A DNA stretch of 6,676 nucleotides from Phocaeicola_A sp964580305 (GCA_964580305.1 CAZOKL010000107.1:1-6676), one strand, 5' to 3'. Shown: positions 1-6,356, numbered from the stretch's first letter. The notes: a model not told the origin generated them from the sequence alone. A program made the numbers and translations.

Positions 1-26
1 CTGCATTGTTTCATTCTCTTCCGCAT
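1..26 (-). CDS. Possible first codons of a downstream gene (partial)
   Basis: An ATG at 26 reads M-R-K-R-M-K-Q-C on the minus strand and runs off the window edge. It follows a purine-rich stretch (AGAGAGGGACCGG) that could serve as a weak ribosome binding site, and a basic N-terminus like this would suit a membrane or exported protein. The same frame is open from the lysA stop at 84 down to position 1, so an open frame alone proves little. A second in-frame ATG lies at 14. If real, this gene would extend the operon past lysA after a gap of about 57 nt. Too little is visible to name a product. Confidence 0.25.
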
Positions 27-83
27 CCGGTCCCTCTCTTTTGGGTGCTCTCTGCAGATATAGCTAGCTAGTATTACAGCAGG

Positions 84-1244
84 TCAGATCAGTTCATCCG
101 ACGTATATCCTTGAGGCAGAGGTCGGCAGTTGTAGCCTGATGCCATGATTTCGCCATAAGCACCAGCTGAACGGATGGCCAGCAGGTCGTGGCGTAATGT
201 TTGGTTGAGGTCGACAGCCTTACCAAATACATCCGACGATTCGCAGATGGGTCCCACGACGTCGTAGACTTCCATTGGACGTTCAGACGTGATGTTCTCA
301 ATCTTGTGATAGGCTTGGTAGAGGGCTGGGCGGATGAGGTCTGTCATGCCGGCGTCGACGATGGCAAACTGTTTGTGTGTGCCTCGTTTTACGTAGAGCA
401 CTTGGGTGATGAGCGACCCACACTGCCCGACCACGGCTCGTCCCAACTCAAAATGAACTGTTTGTTGTCCGTAGCGGCGCAGATGCTTGTTGTAGCAGGC
501 AAAGTAATCGGCGAAGTTGGGGATGGATTGGCGGTTGGGATGCTGGTAATCGATGCCCAAGCCTCCGCCCACATTAATATGCTCCACGAGGATGTGGCGT
601 GCGGCCAGTTGAGCTTGCAGTTCGTTGATGCGGTTGCACAAAGCAGCGAAGTCGCCCATGTCAAGAATCTGTGATCCGATATGGAAGTGCAGGCCCACGA
701 GTTGCACATGTGGAAGTGCCATGGTGAGGTCGACCACATCGTCCATCTGTTCCATACTAATGCCAAACTTGTTTTCCGCCCGTCCGGTGGTAATGTGCGC
801 ATGCGTGTGTGCTCCCACATTCGGATTGATGCGTAGTGCCACACGTGCTGTTTTGCCTCGTGCTTCAGCCAATTCGTTGATAATTTCAAGTTCGGAAGTG
901 GACTCGACATTAAAGCAGAATATATTATTATCCAGTCCCAAATTTATTTCCCAATCGGCTTTGCCCACACCAGCAAAGACGATTTTGCTGGCAGGAAAAC
1001 GAGCTTGGAGTGCGGCGTGAATTTCGCCACCACTCACGCAATCGACACCCATTCCGGCCTCCCGGATAATAGAGAGTAGCTTGTGGTTAGCATTGGCTTT
1101 GATGGCATAATGCACTTGGAAACCTTCAAATCTTCTGGCCTCGCGGTTGATGGTATTTAGTGTGTCACGCAATAGTTTTGTATCGTAATAGTAAAAAGGC
1201 GTCTGTAAGTTTCTGAATTTTTCTATGGGGAAAATACCCTTCAT
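84..1244 (-). CDS. lysA: Diaminopimelate decarboxylase
   Basis: PLP-dependent, cytoplasmic, fold-type III enzyme that decarboxylates meso-diaminopimelate to L-lysine, the last step of lysine synthesis. The 386-residue product has all main landmarks: Y-A-I-K-A-N at 46-51 with K49 as the PLP lysine, the H-I-G-S-Q segment at 188-192, the phosphate-binding G-G-G-L-G at 226-230, C-E-S-S-D at 334-338 (the Cys acts across the dimer interface) and G-A-Y-G at 361-364. The usual E-P-G-R motif reads E-L-G-R at 266-269. The first ATG gives a normal-length N-terminus; it lies 13 nt after the lysC stop and has no clear Shine-Dalgarno. It is the last complete gene of the minus-strand run. Hand counts give clearly higher G+C (31-35 of 60 in three stretches) than in lysC. 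A relative such as carboxynorspermidine decarboxylase is unlikely, given the C-E-S-S-D motif and the adjacent lysC. Confidence 0.96.
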   Translation of the reverse strand: MKGIFPIEKFRNLQTPFYYYDTKLLRDTLNTINREARRFEGFQVHYAIKANANHKLLSIIREAGMGVDCVSGGEIHAALQARFPASKIVFAGVGKADWEINLGLDNNIFCFNVESTSELEIINELAEARGKTARVALRINPNVGAHTHAHITTGRAENKFGISMEQMDDVVDLTMALPHVQLVGLHFHIGSQILDMGDFAALCNRINELQAQLAARHILVEHINVGGGLGIDYQHPNRQSIPNFADYFACYNKHLRRYGQQTVHFELGRAVVGQCGSLITQVLYVKRGTHKQFAIVDAGMTDLIRPALYQAYHKIENITSERPMEVYDVVGPICESSDVFGKAVDLNQTLRHDLLAIRSAGAYGEIMASGYNCRPLPQGYTSDELI

Positions 1245-1257
1245 CGTTTTTCTTGTT

Positions 1258-2574
1258 TTAATGGTTAAATAATGTCTTGCTTAGCGCTTGGAGTGCACGC
1301 TTTTTGTCTTCTTCCTTAATAAGGAAAGAAATGTTGTAGTTACTGCCACCGTATGAAATCATGCGCACTGGAATTTCGGAGAGTGCAGCCACAGCTTTTG
1401 CTTCGAACCCGATGTTTTCCCATTTCAAGTCACCCACGACGCAGACAATACACATGTTGTGATCAACGGTAACTGTGCCATACTTTTTCAGATCATTGAC
1501 GATTTCATGCAGATGCTTCGTGTTGTCAATGGACATCGATACACCTACTTCTGAGGTACAAATCATGTCGATGGAAGTTTGATAACTTTCGAAAATCTCA
1601 AATACCTTGCGTAGGAATCCGTGGGCCAGCAGCATACGGCTCGATTTAATTTTGATAGCCGTAATGTTGTCTTTTGCGGCTACAGCTTTGATTTTGCCAT
1701 ACTCAGACTCGTTTGAGATGAGTGTGCCTGGAGCTTCGGATTCCATGGTGTTTAGCAGACGCACAGGGATATTGGCATACTTTGCCGGTTGTATACAGGT
1801 GGGGTGAAGTATTTTAGCACCGAAGTAGGCCAACTCTGCAGCTTCTTCAAACTGGAGTTGACGTACGGGAGCCGTGTTATCCACAATGCGTGGGTCATTG
1901 TCGTGCATTCCGTCGATATCAGTCCAGATTTGTATTTCGCTGGCGTTTATAGCCGCACCAATGAGTGAAGCTGTATAGTCACTTCCTCCACGCTGAAGAT
2001 TGTCAATTTCGCCATAGGCATTGCGGCAGATATAGCCTTGTGTAATGTAAATATCGGCCTCTGGAATCTTGGTTAGGAGTTGTGACAATTTGTTTTTGAT
2101 GTAGTTCAGGTCTGGCTCTGCATTTTTATCCGTACGCATATAGTCGAGTGCCGGAATGAGTACCGTGCTAATTCCCTGCTCGAGCAGATAATTGGTCATC
2201 ATGTTTGTGGAGATAATTTCTCCTTGTGCAAGGATTATCTTCTCTTCAAACAAGGTGAACAAGTCTTTCGTATAAGACCGTATAAAATTAAATTCGTCTT
2301 TCAGGAAAGTTAGCGTCTTTTGCTTGTATTCTTCTGTTAAATAGAGTTCTTCCACATGTTTTCGGTATGTGGCTTCCAAGTTGTTTATAATCTCGTTAGC
2401 CCCTTCGGGATTCTTCTTATAGAGGTAATCCGAGATTTCTACCAATGTGTTGGTCGTTCCTGACATTGCTGAGAGGACAACAATCTTCTTCTCTCCATCA
2501 GTAATGAGTTTGGCAACGTTTTTCATGCGTTGCGCTGAACCAACAGATGTTCCTCCGAATTTTAAAACTTTCAT
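1258..2574 (-). CDS. lysC: Monofunctional aspartokinase with C-terminal ACT domains
   Basis: Phosphorylates L-aspartate to aspartyl-4-phosphate, the entry step for lysine, DAP, threonine and methionine. The kinase domain spans about residues 1-285: K-F-G-G-T-S-V-G at 5-12, the G-E-I segment near 118-120, Q-R-G-G-S-D-Y at 194-200, W-T-D-I-D-G at 217-222 with D-P-R at 227-229, and F-G-A-K-I-L-H-P at 251-258. Two ACT regulatory domains follow, about 300-370 and 371-438; S-E-V-G-V-S-M (341-347) and R-M-I-S-Y-G-G-S-N-Y-N-I-S-F-L (404-418) are where such kinases bind an inhibitory amino acid, typically lysine. At 438 residues there is no homoserine dehydrogenase domain, so it is not a ThrA-type fusion. 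The start is preceded by AAGG with a 6-nt spacer and lies 25 nt after ftsE. Adjacent lysA suggests a lysine/DAP role; the effector is inferred, and no lysine riboswitch is evident upstream. Confidence 0.95.
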   Translation of the reverse strand: MKVLKFGGTSVGSAQRMKNVAKLITDGEKKIVVLSAMSGTTNTLVEISDYLYKKNPEGANEIINNLEATYRKHVEELYLTEEYKQKTLTFLKDEFNFIRSYTKDLFTLFEEKIILAQGEIISTNMMTNYLLEQGISTVLIPALDYMRTDKNAEPDLNYIKNKLSQLLTKIPEADIYITQGYICRNAYGEIDNLQRGGSDYTASLIGAAINASEIQIWTDIDGMHDNDPRIVDNTAPVRQLQFEEAAELAYFGAKILHPTCIQPAKYANIPVRLLNTMESEAPGTLISNESEYGKIKAVAAKDNITAIKIKSSRMLLAHGFLRKVFEIFESYQTSIDMICTSEVGVSMSIDNTKHLHEIVNDLKKYGTVTVDHNMCIVCVVGDLKWENIGFEAKAVAALSEIPVRMISYGGSNYNISFLIKEEDKKRALQALSKTLFNH

Positions 2575-2599
2575 TTCTTACCTTATGATTGTTAGTATA

Positions 2600-3283
2600 T
2601 TATTTTTGATAAAAAGTCTGTGTAATTTCGTCAATGTGATGCTTTTGGCATTGATAGACAATACCCGGGTGTGCGTGCACGATTTTCAGATTGTGTGTAG
2701 TCATGACGACTGCCGATCCTTTACTGCTGATTTCATGAAGCAGTGCCACTATCTGGTTGCCGGTTTCTTCGTCCAAATTGCCAGTCGGTTCGTCAGCTAG
2801 GATGATTTTAGGTCTGTTTAAGATGGCTCGTGCCAAGACGATGCGTTGCTGTTCACCACCAGACAGTTCATGCGGTAGTTTATATCCTTTGTTGCTCATT
2901 CCAGCCAGTGAGAGTACTTCCTTGATGCGTGTTTGCATTTCTTGTTTGTTTTTCCAACCTGTGGCTTTCAAGATAAATTCTAAATTATCATAGACCGTGC
3001 GATCTGTGAGCAATTGGAAATCTTGAAACACGATGCCCAATTCTCTTCGTAAGGCCGGAATGTGCTTGCGTTTAATGGTACCCATGTCATAGCCCAACAC
3101 CAAGGCTTTACCCGCAAAAATACCGAGTTCGCCGTAGAAAGTTTTAAGCAGACTTGTTTTGCCTGTGCCCACTTTGCCAATCAGATAGACGAACTCTCCT
3201 TCGTTTAATTGGAAATTAACGTCAGAGAGCACGATGTGCTCTTGTTGATTGATTTCTACGTGTTGATAGTCAATAAGCATCAT
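2600..3283 (-). CDS. ftsE: FtsE-family cell-division ABC ATPase
   Basis: A 227-residue single-domain ABC ATPase with every nucleotide-binding element: Walker A G-K-V-G-T-G-K-T at 36-43, Q-loop Q87 in V-F-Q-D-F, signature L-S-G-G-E at 140-144, Walker B I-I-L-A-D-E-P at 160-166, D-loop G-N-L-D at 168-171 and H-loop H197. Length, the L-S-G-G-E-Q-Q-R signature and the L-G-I-V-F-Q-D-F segment fit FtsE, which with membrane partner FtsX links the cytosolic division ring to periplasmic peptidoglycan hydrolase activation. No permease gene adjoins it; the partner would have to lie elsewhere. LolD/MacB-type export ATPases share this architecture and cannot be fully excluded. Two consecutive ATGs (3283 and 3280) are possible starts; neither has a good ribosome binding site. 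The gene lies 18 nt after hisIE and 25 nt before lysC, so it is probably co-transcribed with amino-acid genes. Confidence 0.85.
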   Translation of the reverse strand: MMLIDYQHVEINQQEHIVLSDVNFQLNEGEFVYLIGKVGTGKTSLLKTFYGELGIFAGKALVLGYDMGTIKRKHIPALRRELGIVFQDFQLLTDRTVYDNLEFILKATGWKNKQEMQTRIKEVLSLAGMSNKGYKLPHELSGGEQQRIVLARAILNRPKIILADEPTGNLDEETGNQIVALLHEISSKGSAVVMTTHNLKIVHAHPGIVYQCQKHHIDEITQTFYQK

Positions 3284-3301
3284 ACTTTTGTGTTAGTATG
3301 A

Positions 3302-3895
3302 TTATTTATGCCTTTTCTGTAGCTCGCGTGCCAAATCTTCAATGCGCATACCTTTTGAAGTTAGCAAGACAATGAGGTGATATAGTAGGTCTGATGCTTC
3401 GTAGACCAATCGGCCATCTGTGCCGTTAGTGGCTTCAATGACTGTTTCCACGGCTTCTTCTCCGACTTTTTGTGCCACGCGATTTACACCGGACCTGAAT
3501 AAGGATGTGGTGTAGGATTTTTCAGGCATTTCTTGATGTCGTTTTTCGATAAAGTCTTGCAGGTAGCTTAAAAAACAGATGTCTGCTTCATTTTTCTCTC
3601 CCCAGCAGGTGTCTGCTCCCGTATGGCATACAGGACCATTGGGGCGTACTTTAATGAGCAGGGAATCGTTGTCACAATCTGCTTTTATGGAGACAACGTG
3701 GAGCAAATTACCACTTGTTTCGCCTTTTGTCCACAGCGTCTGACGTGTACGGCTGAAGAAAGTCACAAGACCGGTAGCTACAGTTTTTTCATAGGCTTCT
3801 TGATTCATAAATCCTAACATCAGGACTTTACCGGTACAATCGTCTTGAATAATGGCCGGCACAAGCCCATTTGTTTTCTCAAAGTTTAATTCCAT
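3302..3895 (-). CDS. hisIE: Bifunctional phosphoribosyl-AMP cyclohydrolase / phosphoribosyl-ATP pyrophosphatase
   Basis: Fusion enzyme for steps two and three of histidine synthesis: the C-terminal HisE domain hydrolyses phosphoribosyl-ATP to phosphoribosyl-AMP, and the N-terminal HisI domain opens the adenine ring to give ProFAR, the HisA substrate. HisI (about 1-110) shows W-T-K-G-E-T-S-G-N at 55-63, the metal cluster D73-C74-D75-x-D77, and cysteines C90 and C97, which with C74 fit the zinc site. HisE (about 112-197) shows the acidic G-E-E-A-V-E at 145-150 and E-A-S-D-L-L-Y-H at 166-173. At 197 residues it has normal fusion length and no missing key residue. The start is well marked by AGGAAG five bases upstream. 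It follows hisF by 22 nt and precedes ftsE by 18 nt. Confidence 0.96.
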   Translation of the reverse strand: MELNFEKTNGLVPAIIQDDCTGKVLMLGFMNQEAYEKTVATGLVTFFSRTRQTLWTKGETSGNLLHVVSIKADCDNDSLLIKVRPNGPVCHTGADTCWGEKNEADICFLSYLQDFIEKRHQEMPEKSYTTSLFRSGVNRVAQKVGEEAVETVIEATNGTDGRLVYEASDLLYHLIVLLTSKGMRIEDLARELQKRHK

Positions 3896-3900
3896 TTGTA

Positions 3901-3906
3901 CTTCCT
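3901..3906 (-). promoter_or_regulatory. Shine-Dalgarno site of hisIE
   Basis: The minus strand reads AGGAAG-TACAA-ATG. This is the best purine-rich ribosome binding site in the window and it supports the ATG at 3895. The other genes have weak or no such site, as is common in Bacteroidetes, so this gene may be initiated more independently than the overlapping genes before it. Confidence 0.6.
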
Positions 3907-3917
3907 AGTGTTTAATG

Positions 3918-4676
3918 TTATCTTAATCGTACATTAATATTATGTTTGCAAAGATACTGTTTTAATTCTGGAATCCTGATTTTTCCGAAATGAAAAACAC
4001 TGGCTGCGAGTGCGGCGTCGACTTTACCTTTTAAAAAAGCATCTTTAAAGTGTTCTGAAGAACCTGCCCCTCCTGAAGCGATGACGGGTACCGGTAGCAT
4101 CTCAGATAAACGGGTTAAAGTTTGGTTGGCATAACCCATTTTCATTCCATCATGATCCATGCTGGTAAAGAGTATTTCACCAGCTCCTCTATCACAGACT
4201 TCTTTTGCCCACTCGAACAATTTTTTGTCAGTTTCCACACGTCCTCCATTCAGATAGCATTTCCACCCAAATGGGGTTTCTTTTGCATCAATGGCTACGA
4301 CACAAACTTGTGAACCGAAGTGGGATGCAATGCTGTTGATAAGTGTCGGGTTGCGGAGTGCGGCTGAGTTGACTGAAACTTTGTCTGCTCCGGCTTGAAG
4401 AAGACGATCAACGTCGGCCAATTCATGTATACCCCCACCGACAGTAAACGGAATATTTATATTGGCAGCGACACGTTGCACCAGTTCGACAAATGTCTTT
4501 CGTTTTTCGTAACTGGCTGTGATGTCAAGGAATACCAGCTCGTCGGCTCCTTCTCGAGAATAATACTTTCCCAATTCAACAGGGTCTCCGGCTTGGCGAA
4601 GATCTATAAAGTTGGTTCCTTTGACGGTAGTTCCGTCTTTGATATCTAAACAGGGAATGATTCGTTTGGCTAGCAT
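3918..4676 (-). CDS. hisF: Imidazole glycerol phosphate synthase, cyclase subunit
   Basis: Cyclase half of the IGP synthase heterodimer: it uses ammonia channelled from HisH to turn PRFAR into imidazole-glycerol phosphate and AICAR, the latter feeding purine synthesis. The 252-residue (beta/alpha)8 barrel has catalytic D11 (P-C-L-D-I) and D130 (V-A-I-D-A), matching the two conserved aspartates of the family. Phosphate-binding loops are seen at G-G-G 80-82, T-S-M-D-H-D-G 171-177 and S-G-G-A-G 201-205. The ATG start overlaps the last 7 bp of hisA in another frame, with no Shine-Dalgarno, so translational coupling is likely. HisA has the same barrel, but the N-terminal L-A-K-R-I-I-P-C-L-D signature identifies HisF. 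Confidence 0.97.
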   Translation of the reverse strand: MLAKRIIPCLDIKDGTTVKGTNFIDLRQAGDPVELGKYYSREGADELVFLDITASYEKRKTFVELVQRVAANINIPFTVGGGIHELADVDRLLQAGADKVSVNSAALRNPTLINSIASHFGSQVCVVAIDAKETPFGWKCYLNGGRVETDKKLFEWAKEVCDRGAGEILFTSMDHDGMKMGYANQTLTRLSEMLPVPVIASGGAGSSEHFKDAFLKGKVDAALAASVFHFGKIRIPELKQYLCKHNINVRLR

Positions 4677-5425
4677 GACGTTGAAGTTTGTGGATGGTCG
4701 TTCCCTGTCATGATATTATGAATATCTTGCAAGGTTATATGGTTTTCATACAATGCTTTTCCAACGACAACTGCAGGAATACCTGCTTTCTGAAGTTGGA
4801 AGAGGTCATCTGTGGAGCTGACTCCACCACTAGCTATGAGGTAAAGTGAGGGAAAGTATTTCATGATGCACTGATAGAGAGTAATGGATGGCCCTTGAAG
4901 CATACCATCTTTATCAATATCAGTACATAACACTTGAGTAATACCTCTCTGGTGATAGTGTTCTAGGTAAGCAAGCAATTCTAAGTGGCTCTTCTCTTGC
5001 CATCCATTGACTGCTATATATCCATTCTTGGCATCCGCCCCTAAGATGATACGAGTAGGTCCGAATCGTTGCAACCATCGGTCGAATAGTTTTGGTTGAG
5101 TAGCCGCGATGCTACCAATAGTGACCATTTGTGCGCCGCAGTCGAATGCTTTTTCCAAATCTTCATCACTTTTAATGCCTCCTCCGAAGTCAATATTCAG
5201 CGAGGTCTGAGATGCTATGTTCTCCAGCACTTTATGATTGACAATGTGTTGTGACCTGGCTCCGTCCAAGTCTACTAGATGGACTCGGCGAATGCCTTGA
5301 GCTTCGAATGTTTTGGCAACATCTACGGGATTGTCAGCATACACTTTCCGGCTGTGGTAATCGCCTTGTGACAAGCGGACACACTTCCCGCCCATTAAGT
5401 CAATAGCTGGAATAATATCGATCAT
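4670..5425 (-). CDS. hisA: ProFAR isomerase (phosphoribosylformimino-AICAR-phosphate isomerase)
   Basis: Amadori isomerase converting ProFAR to PRFAR, between HisIE and HisHF. The chosen start at 5425 gives a 251-residue barrel opening M-I-D-I-I-P-A-I-D-L. Catalytic D9 lies in the first strand and D131 (G-A-D-A) is the second acid; phosphate-binding loops are G-G-G at 81-83, S-G-G-V at 199-202 and V-G-K-A-L-Y-E at 221-227. A longer reading from 5473 adds 16 residues that lie wholly over the hisH end and do not resemble a HisA N-terminus. From 5425 the ATG overlaps the hisH stop as ATGA (5422-5425), a classic coupling junction. The C-terminal tail (about the last 10 residues) runs over the hisF start and is polar and probably unimportant. 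Confidence 0.96.
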   Translation of the reverse strand: MIDIIPAIDLMGGKCVRLSQGDYHSRKVYADNPVDVAKTFEAQGIRRVHLVDLDGARSQHIVNHKVLENIASQTSLNIDFGGGIKSDEDLEKAFDCGAQMVTIGSIAATQPKLFDRWLQRFGPTRIILGADAKNGYIAVNGWQEKSHLELLAYLEHYHQRGITQVLCTDIDKDGMLQGPSITLYQCIMKYFPSLYLIASGGVSSTDDLFQLQKAGIPAVVVGKALYENHITLQDIHNIMTGNDHPQTSTSC

Positions 5426-6021
5426 GACTGTTGGATTTTTAAAAAGTTTTGCAGAATGCGTTCGCCAATGCAACCGCTCTTTTCTGGATGAAACTGAGTA
5501 GCATAAAAGTTGTCTTTCTGAAGTGCGGCACTAAATGGAAGGATGTAGTCGGTATGCGCTACTGTATGAGCACAAACAGGCGCGTAGTAACTGTGAACGA
5601 AATAGACAAACTCTTCACGTTCGAATCCTTCAAACAGTTTACCTTTTGTTTCTTTCAGTGTGTTCCATCCCATGTGTGGCACTTTGTCTTGATAACTTTG
5701 TGGCTGGAATCTTTTAATGTCAACATCGAAGATGCCAAGTCCGTCGACATTTCCCTCTTCCGAATGTTTACATAGTAACTGCATGCCCAGGCAGATACCC
5801 AGCACCGGTTGTTTTAAAGAGCGGATGACTTTGTCTAGTCCTGTCTGTTGCAGATAGCGCATGGTGTTTGCAGCCTCGCCAACTCCAGGAAAAATCACCT
5901 TGTCTGCTGCTTGAAGTTGTTGGTTGTCTGCTGTGATACATGCGTTTACTCCTAGTCGTTTTAAAGCATGGTCAACGGAATATATATTCCCAGCATTGTA
6001 TTTGATAATAGCAATATTCAT
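5422..6021 (-). CDS. hisH: Imidazole glycerol phosphate synthase, glutamine amidotransferase subunit
   Basis: Class I glutaminase that releases ammonia from glutamine and passes it through the HisF barrel. The 199-residue product has the full catalytic triad: nucleophile C77 in G-I-C-L-G-M-Q (75-81), and H178 and E180 in Q-F-H-P-E-K-S-G (176-183). P-G-V-G at 45-48 forms the oxyanion/interface strand, and the N-terminus (N-I-A-I-I-K-Y-N-A-G-N) is typical of HisH. It is the first gene of the run, with no Shine-Dalgarno in front of the ATG, and its stop overlaps the hisA start by 4 bp. Its partner hisF lies one gene further on, so hisA sits between the two subunits of one enzyme. Confidence 0.96.
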   Translation of the reverse strand: MNIAIIKYNAGNIYSVDHALKRLGVNACITADNQQLQAADKVIFPGVGEAANTMRYLQQTGLDKVIRSLKQPVLGICLGMQLLCKHSEEGNVDGLGIFDVDIKRFQPQSYQDKVPHMGWNTLKETKGKLFEGFEREEFVYFVHSYYAPVCAHTVAHTDYILPFSAALQKDNFYATQFHPEKSGCIGERILQNFLKIQQS

Positions 6022-6067
6022 AGATGTGTCAATTGAATATTTTTTATTGGTAATAAACTTAATGTCG

Positions 6068-6082
6068 AAAATCGTCGATTTT
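6068..6082. repeat. Small dyad in the hisH leader
   Basis: AAAATCG and CGATTTT flank a single central base, giving a 15-base near-palindrome about 47 nt upstream of the hisH start and inside the predicted leader. As RNA it could form only a weak AT-rich hairpin of about 6 bp with a 3-base loop; as DNA it could be an operator for a dimeric regulator. Its function is not known. Confidence 0.4.
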
Positions 6083-6130
6083 TGTTACTAAATTTATACG
6101 ATATATCCTTGTTAAGTTTTCTATTTGTAG

Positions 6131-6138
6131 CAAAAGTA
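6131..6138 (-). promoter_or_regulatory. Candidate -7 promoter element of the his-ftsE-lys operon
   Basis: The minus strand reads TACTTTTG, an exact match to the Bacteroidetes primary sigma -7 consensus TAnnTTTG. A T-rich tract lies immediately upstream. No clear -33 TTTG is seen at the usual 19-21 base spacing, but that box is weakly conserved. Transcription would start near 6124-6126, giving a leader of about 100 nt before hisH. It is well placed as the only promoter I can see for the seven-gene run. Confidence 0.55.
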
Positions 6139-6237
6139 GAAAAAAAAATAATACCTTGTATATATTTGCTTCTATTCATTTCTTTTTAGATTTATAAGTG
6201 CTTGATGGGTTTATAAAGATTTATTTGCAAGATATAT

Positions 6238-6299
6238 ACATATAACCCGTTGGCGGAATTAAATATGCGCATATTTAATTCCGCCAACGGGTTATATGT
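6238..6299. repeat. Perfect 62-bp palindrome
   Basis: Arms at 6238-6268 and 6269-6299 are exact reverse complements over 31 bases with no spacer; the axis lies in ATGC|GCAT. From the outside inward the left arm contains AACCCGTTGG, then CGGAATTAAATATGC. Symmetry ends sharply at 6237/6300. It lies between the ompA-like gene and the his operon promoter, both on the minus strand. As RNA or single-stranded DNA it would fold into a very stable hairpin from either strand. No T-run follows on the minus strand, so it is not a textbook intrinsic terminator, though it may still stop or process transcripts. A REP/MITE-like mobile palindrome is the other main reading. Confidence 0.95.
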
Positions 6300-6356
6300 T
6301 CTTGAGCTTCTGGAAGAATGCGATTCTCATATTTGCAACCCCGGAAGCTCAAGAAC
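6298..6356 (-). repeat. 16-bp stem-loop downstream of the ompA-like gene
   Basis: Bases 6298-6313 pair with 6341-6356: 13 perfect pairs (GTTCTTGAGCTTC against its reverse complement), then a T-G wobble and two G-C pairs. The 27-base loop holds a second small dyad, AGAAT-GCG-ATTCT (6315-6327), so a branched or stacked RNA fold is possible. It begins 9 nt after the ompA-like stop codon and shares its last two bases with the adjoining palindrome. Its position suggests 3'-end formation or mRNA protection for the ompA-like transcript, but there is no downstream U-tract. Confidence 0.8.

Noticed and set aside
61..73. TAGCTAGCTA self-complementary run after lysA
   Set aside because: It is only 10 bases long with low-complexity alternation and no T-run, so it is too weak to call a terminator or operator.
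389..910. Minus-strand 173-residue frame inside lysA
   Set aside because: It is an out-of-frame shadow of lysA, rich in Trp and Ser with no recognisable motif.
201..1020. Plus-strand reading frames of 157 and 131 residues over lysA
   Set aside because: They lie opposite a gene with full catalytic motifs, show no recognisable domain, and are typical antisense shadows in GC-richer coding sequence.
2575..2599. Possible lysine riboswitch or separate promoter before lysC
   Set aside because: The gap is only 25 nt and has no TAnnTTTG match. A lysine riboswitch needs well over 100 nt.
5426..5473. Upstream extension of hisA by 16 codons
   Set aside because: The extra residues overlap hisH entirely and do not resemble a HisA N-terminus, while the ATG at 5425 gives the canonical M-I-D-I-I-P-A-I-D-L start and a coupling overlap.
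6022..6130. Histidine attenuator with leader peptide
   Set aside because: No short open frame with clustered histidine codons and no terminator/antiterminator pair is visible in the leader.
6157..6240. Inverted TGTATATAT copies as a long-range hairpin
   Set aside because: Both copies are alternating AT sequence in an AT-rich tract with a 66-base separation, so chance is a sufficient explanation. They are noted only in the intergenic entry.
6238..6356. CRISPR array or invertible promoter
   Set aside because: There is only one palindrome with no spacers or direct repeats, and the arms touch, leaving no segment to invert.
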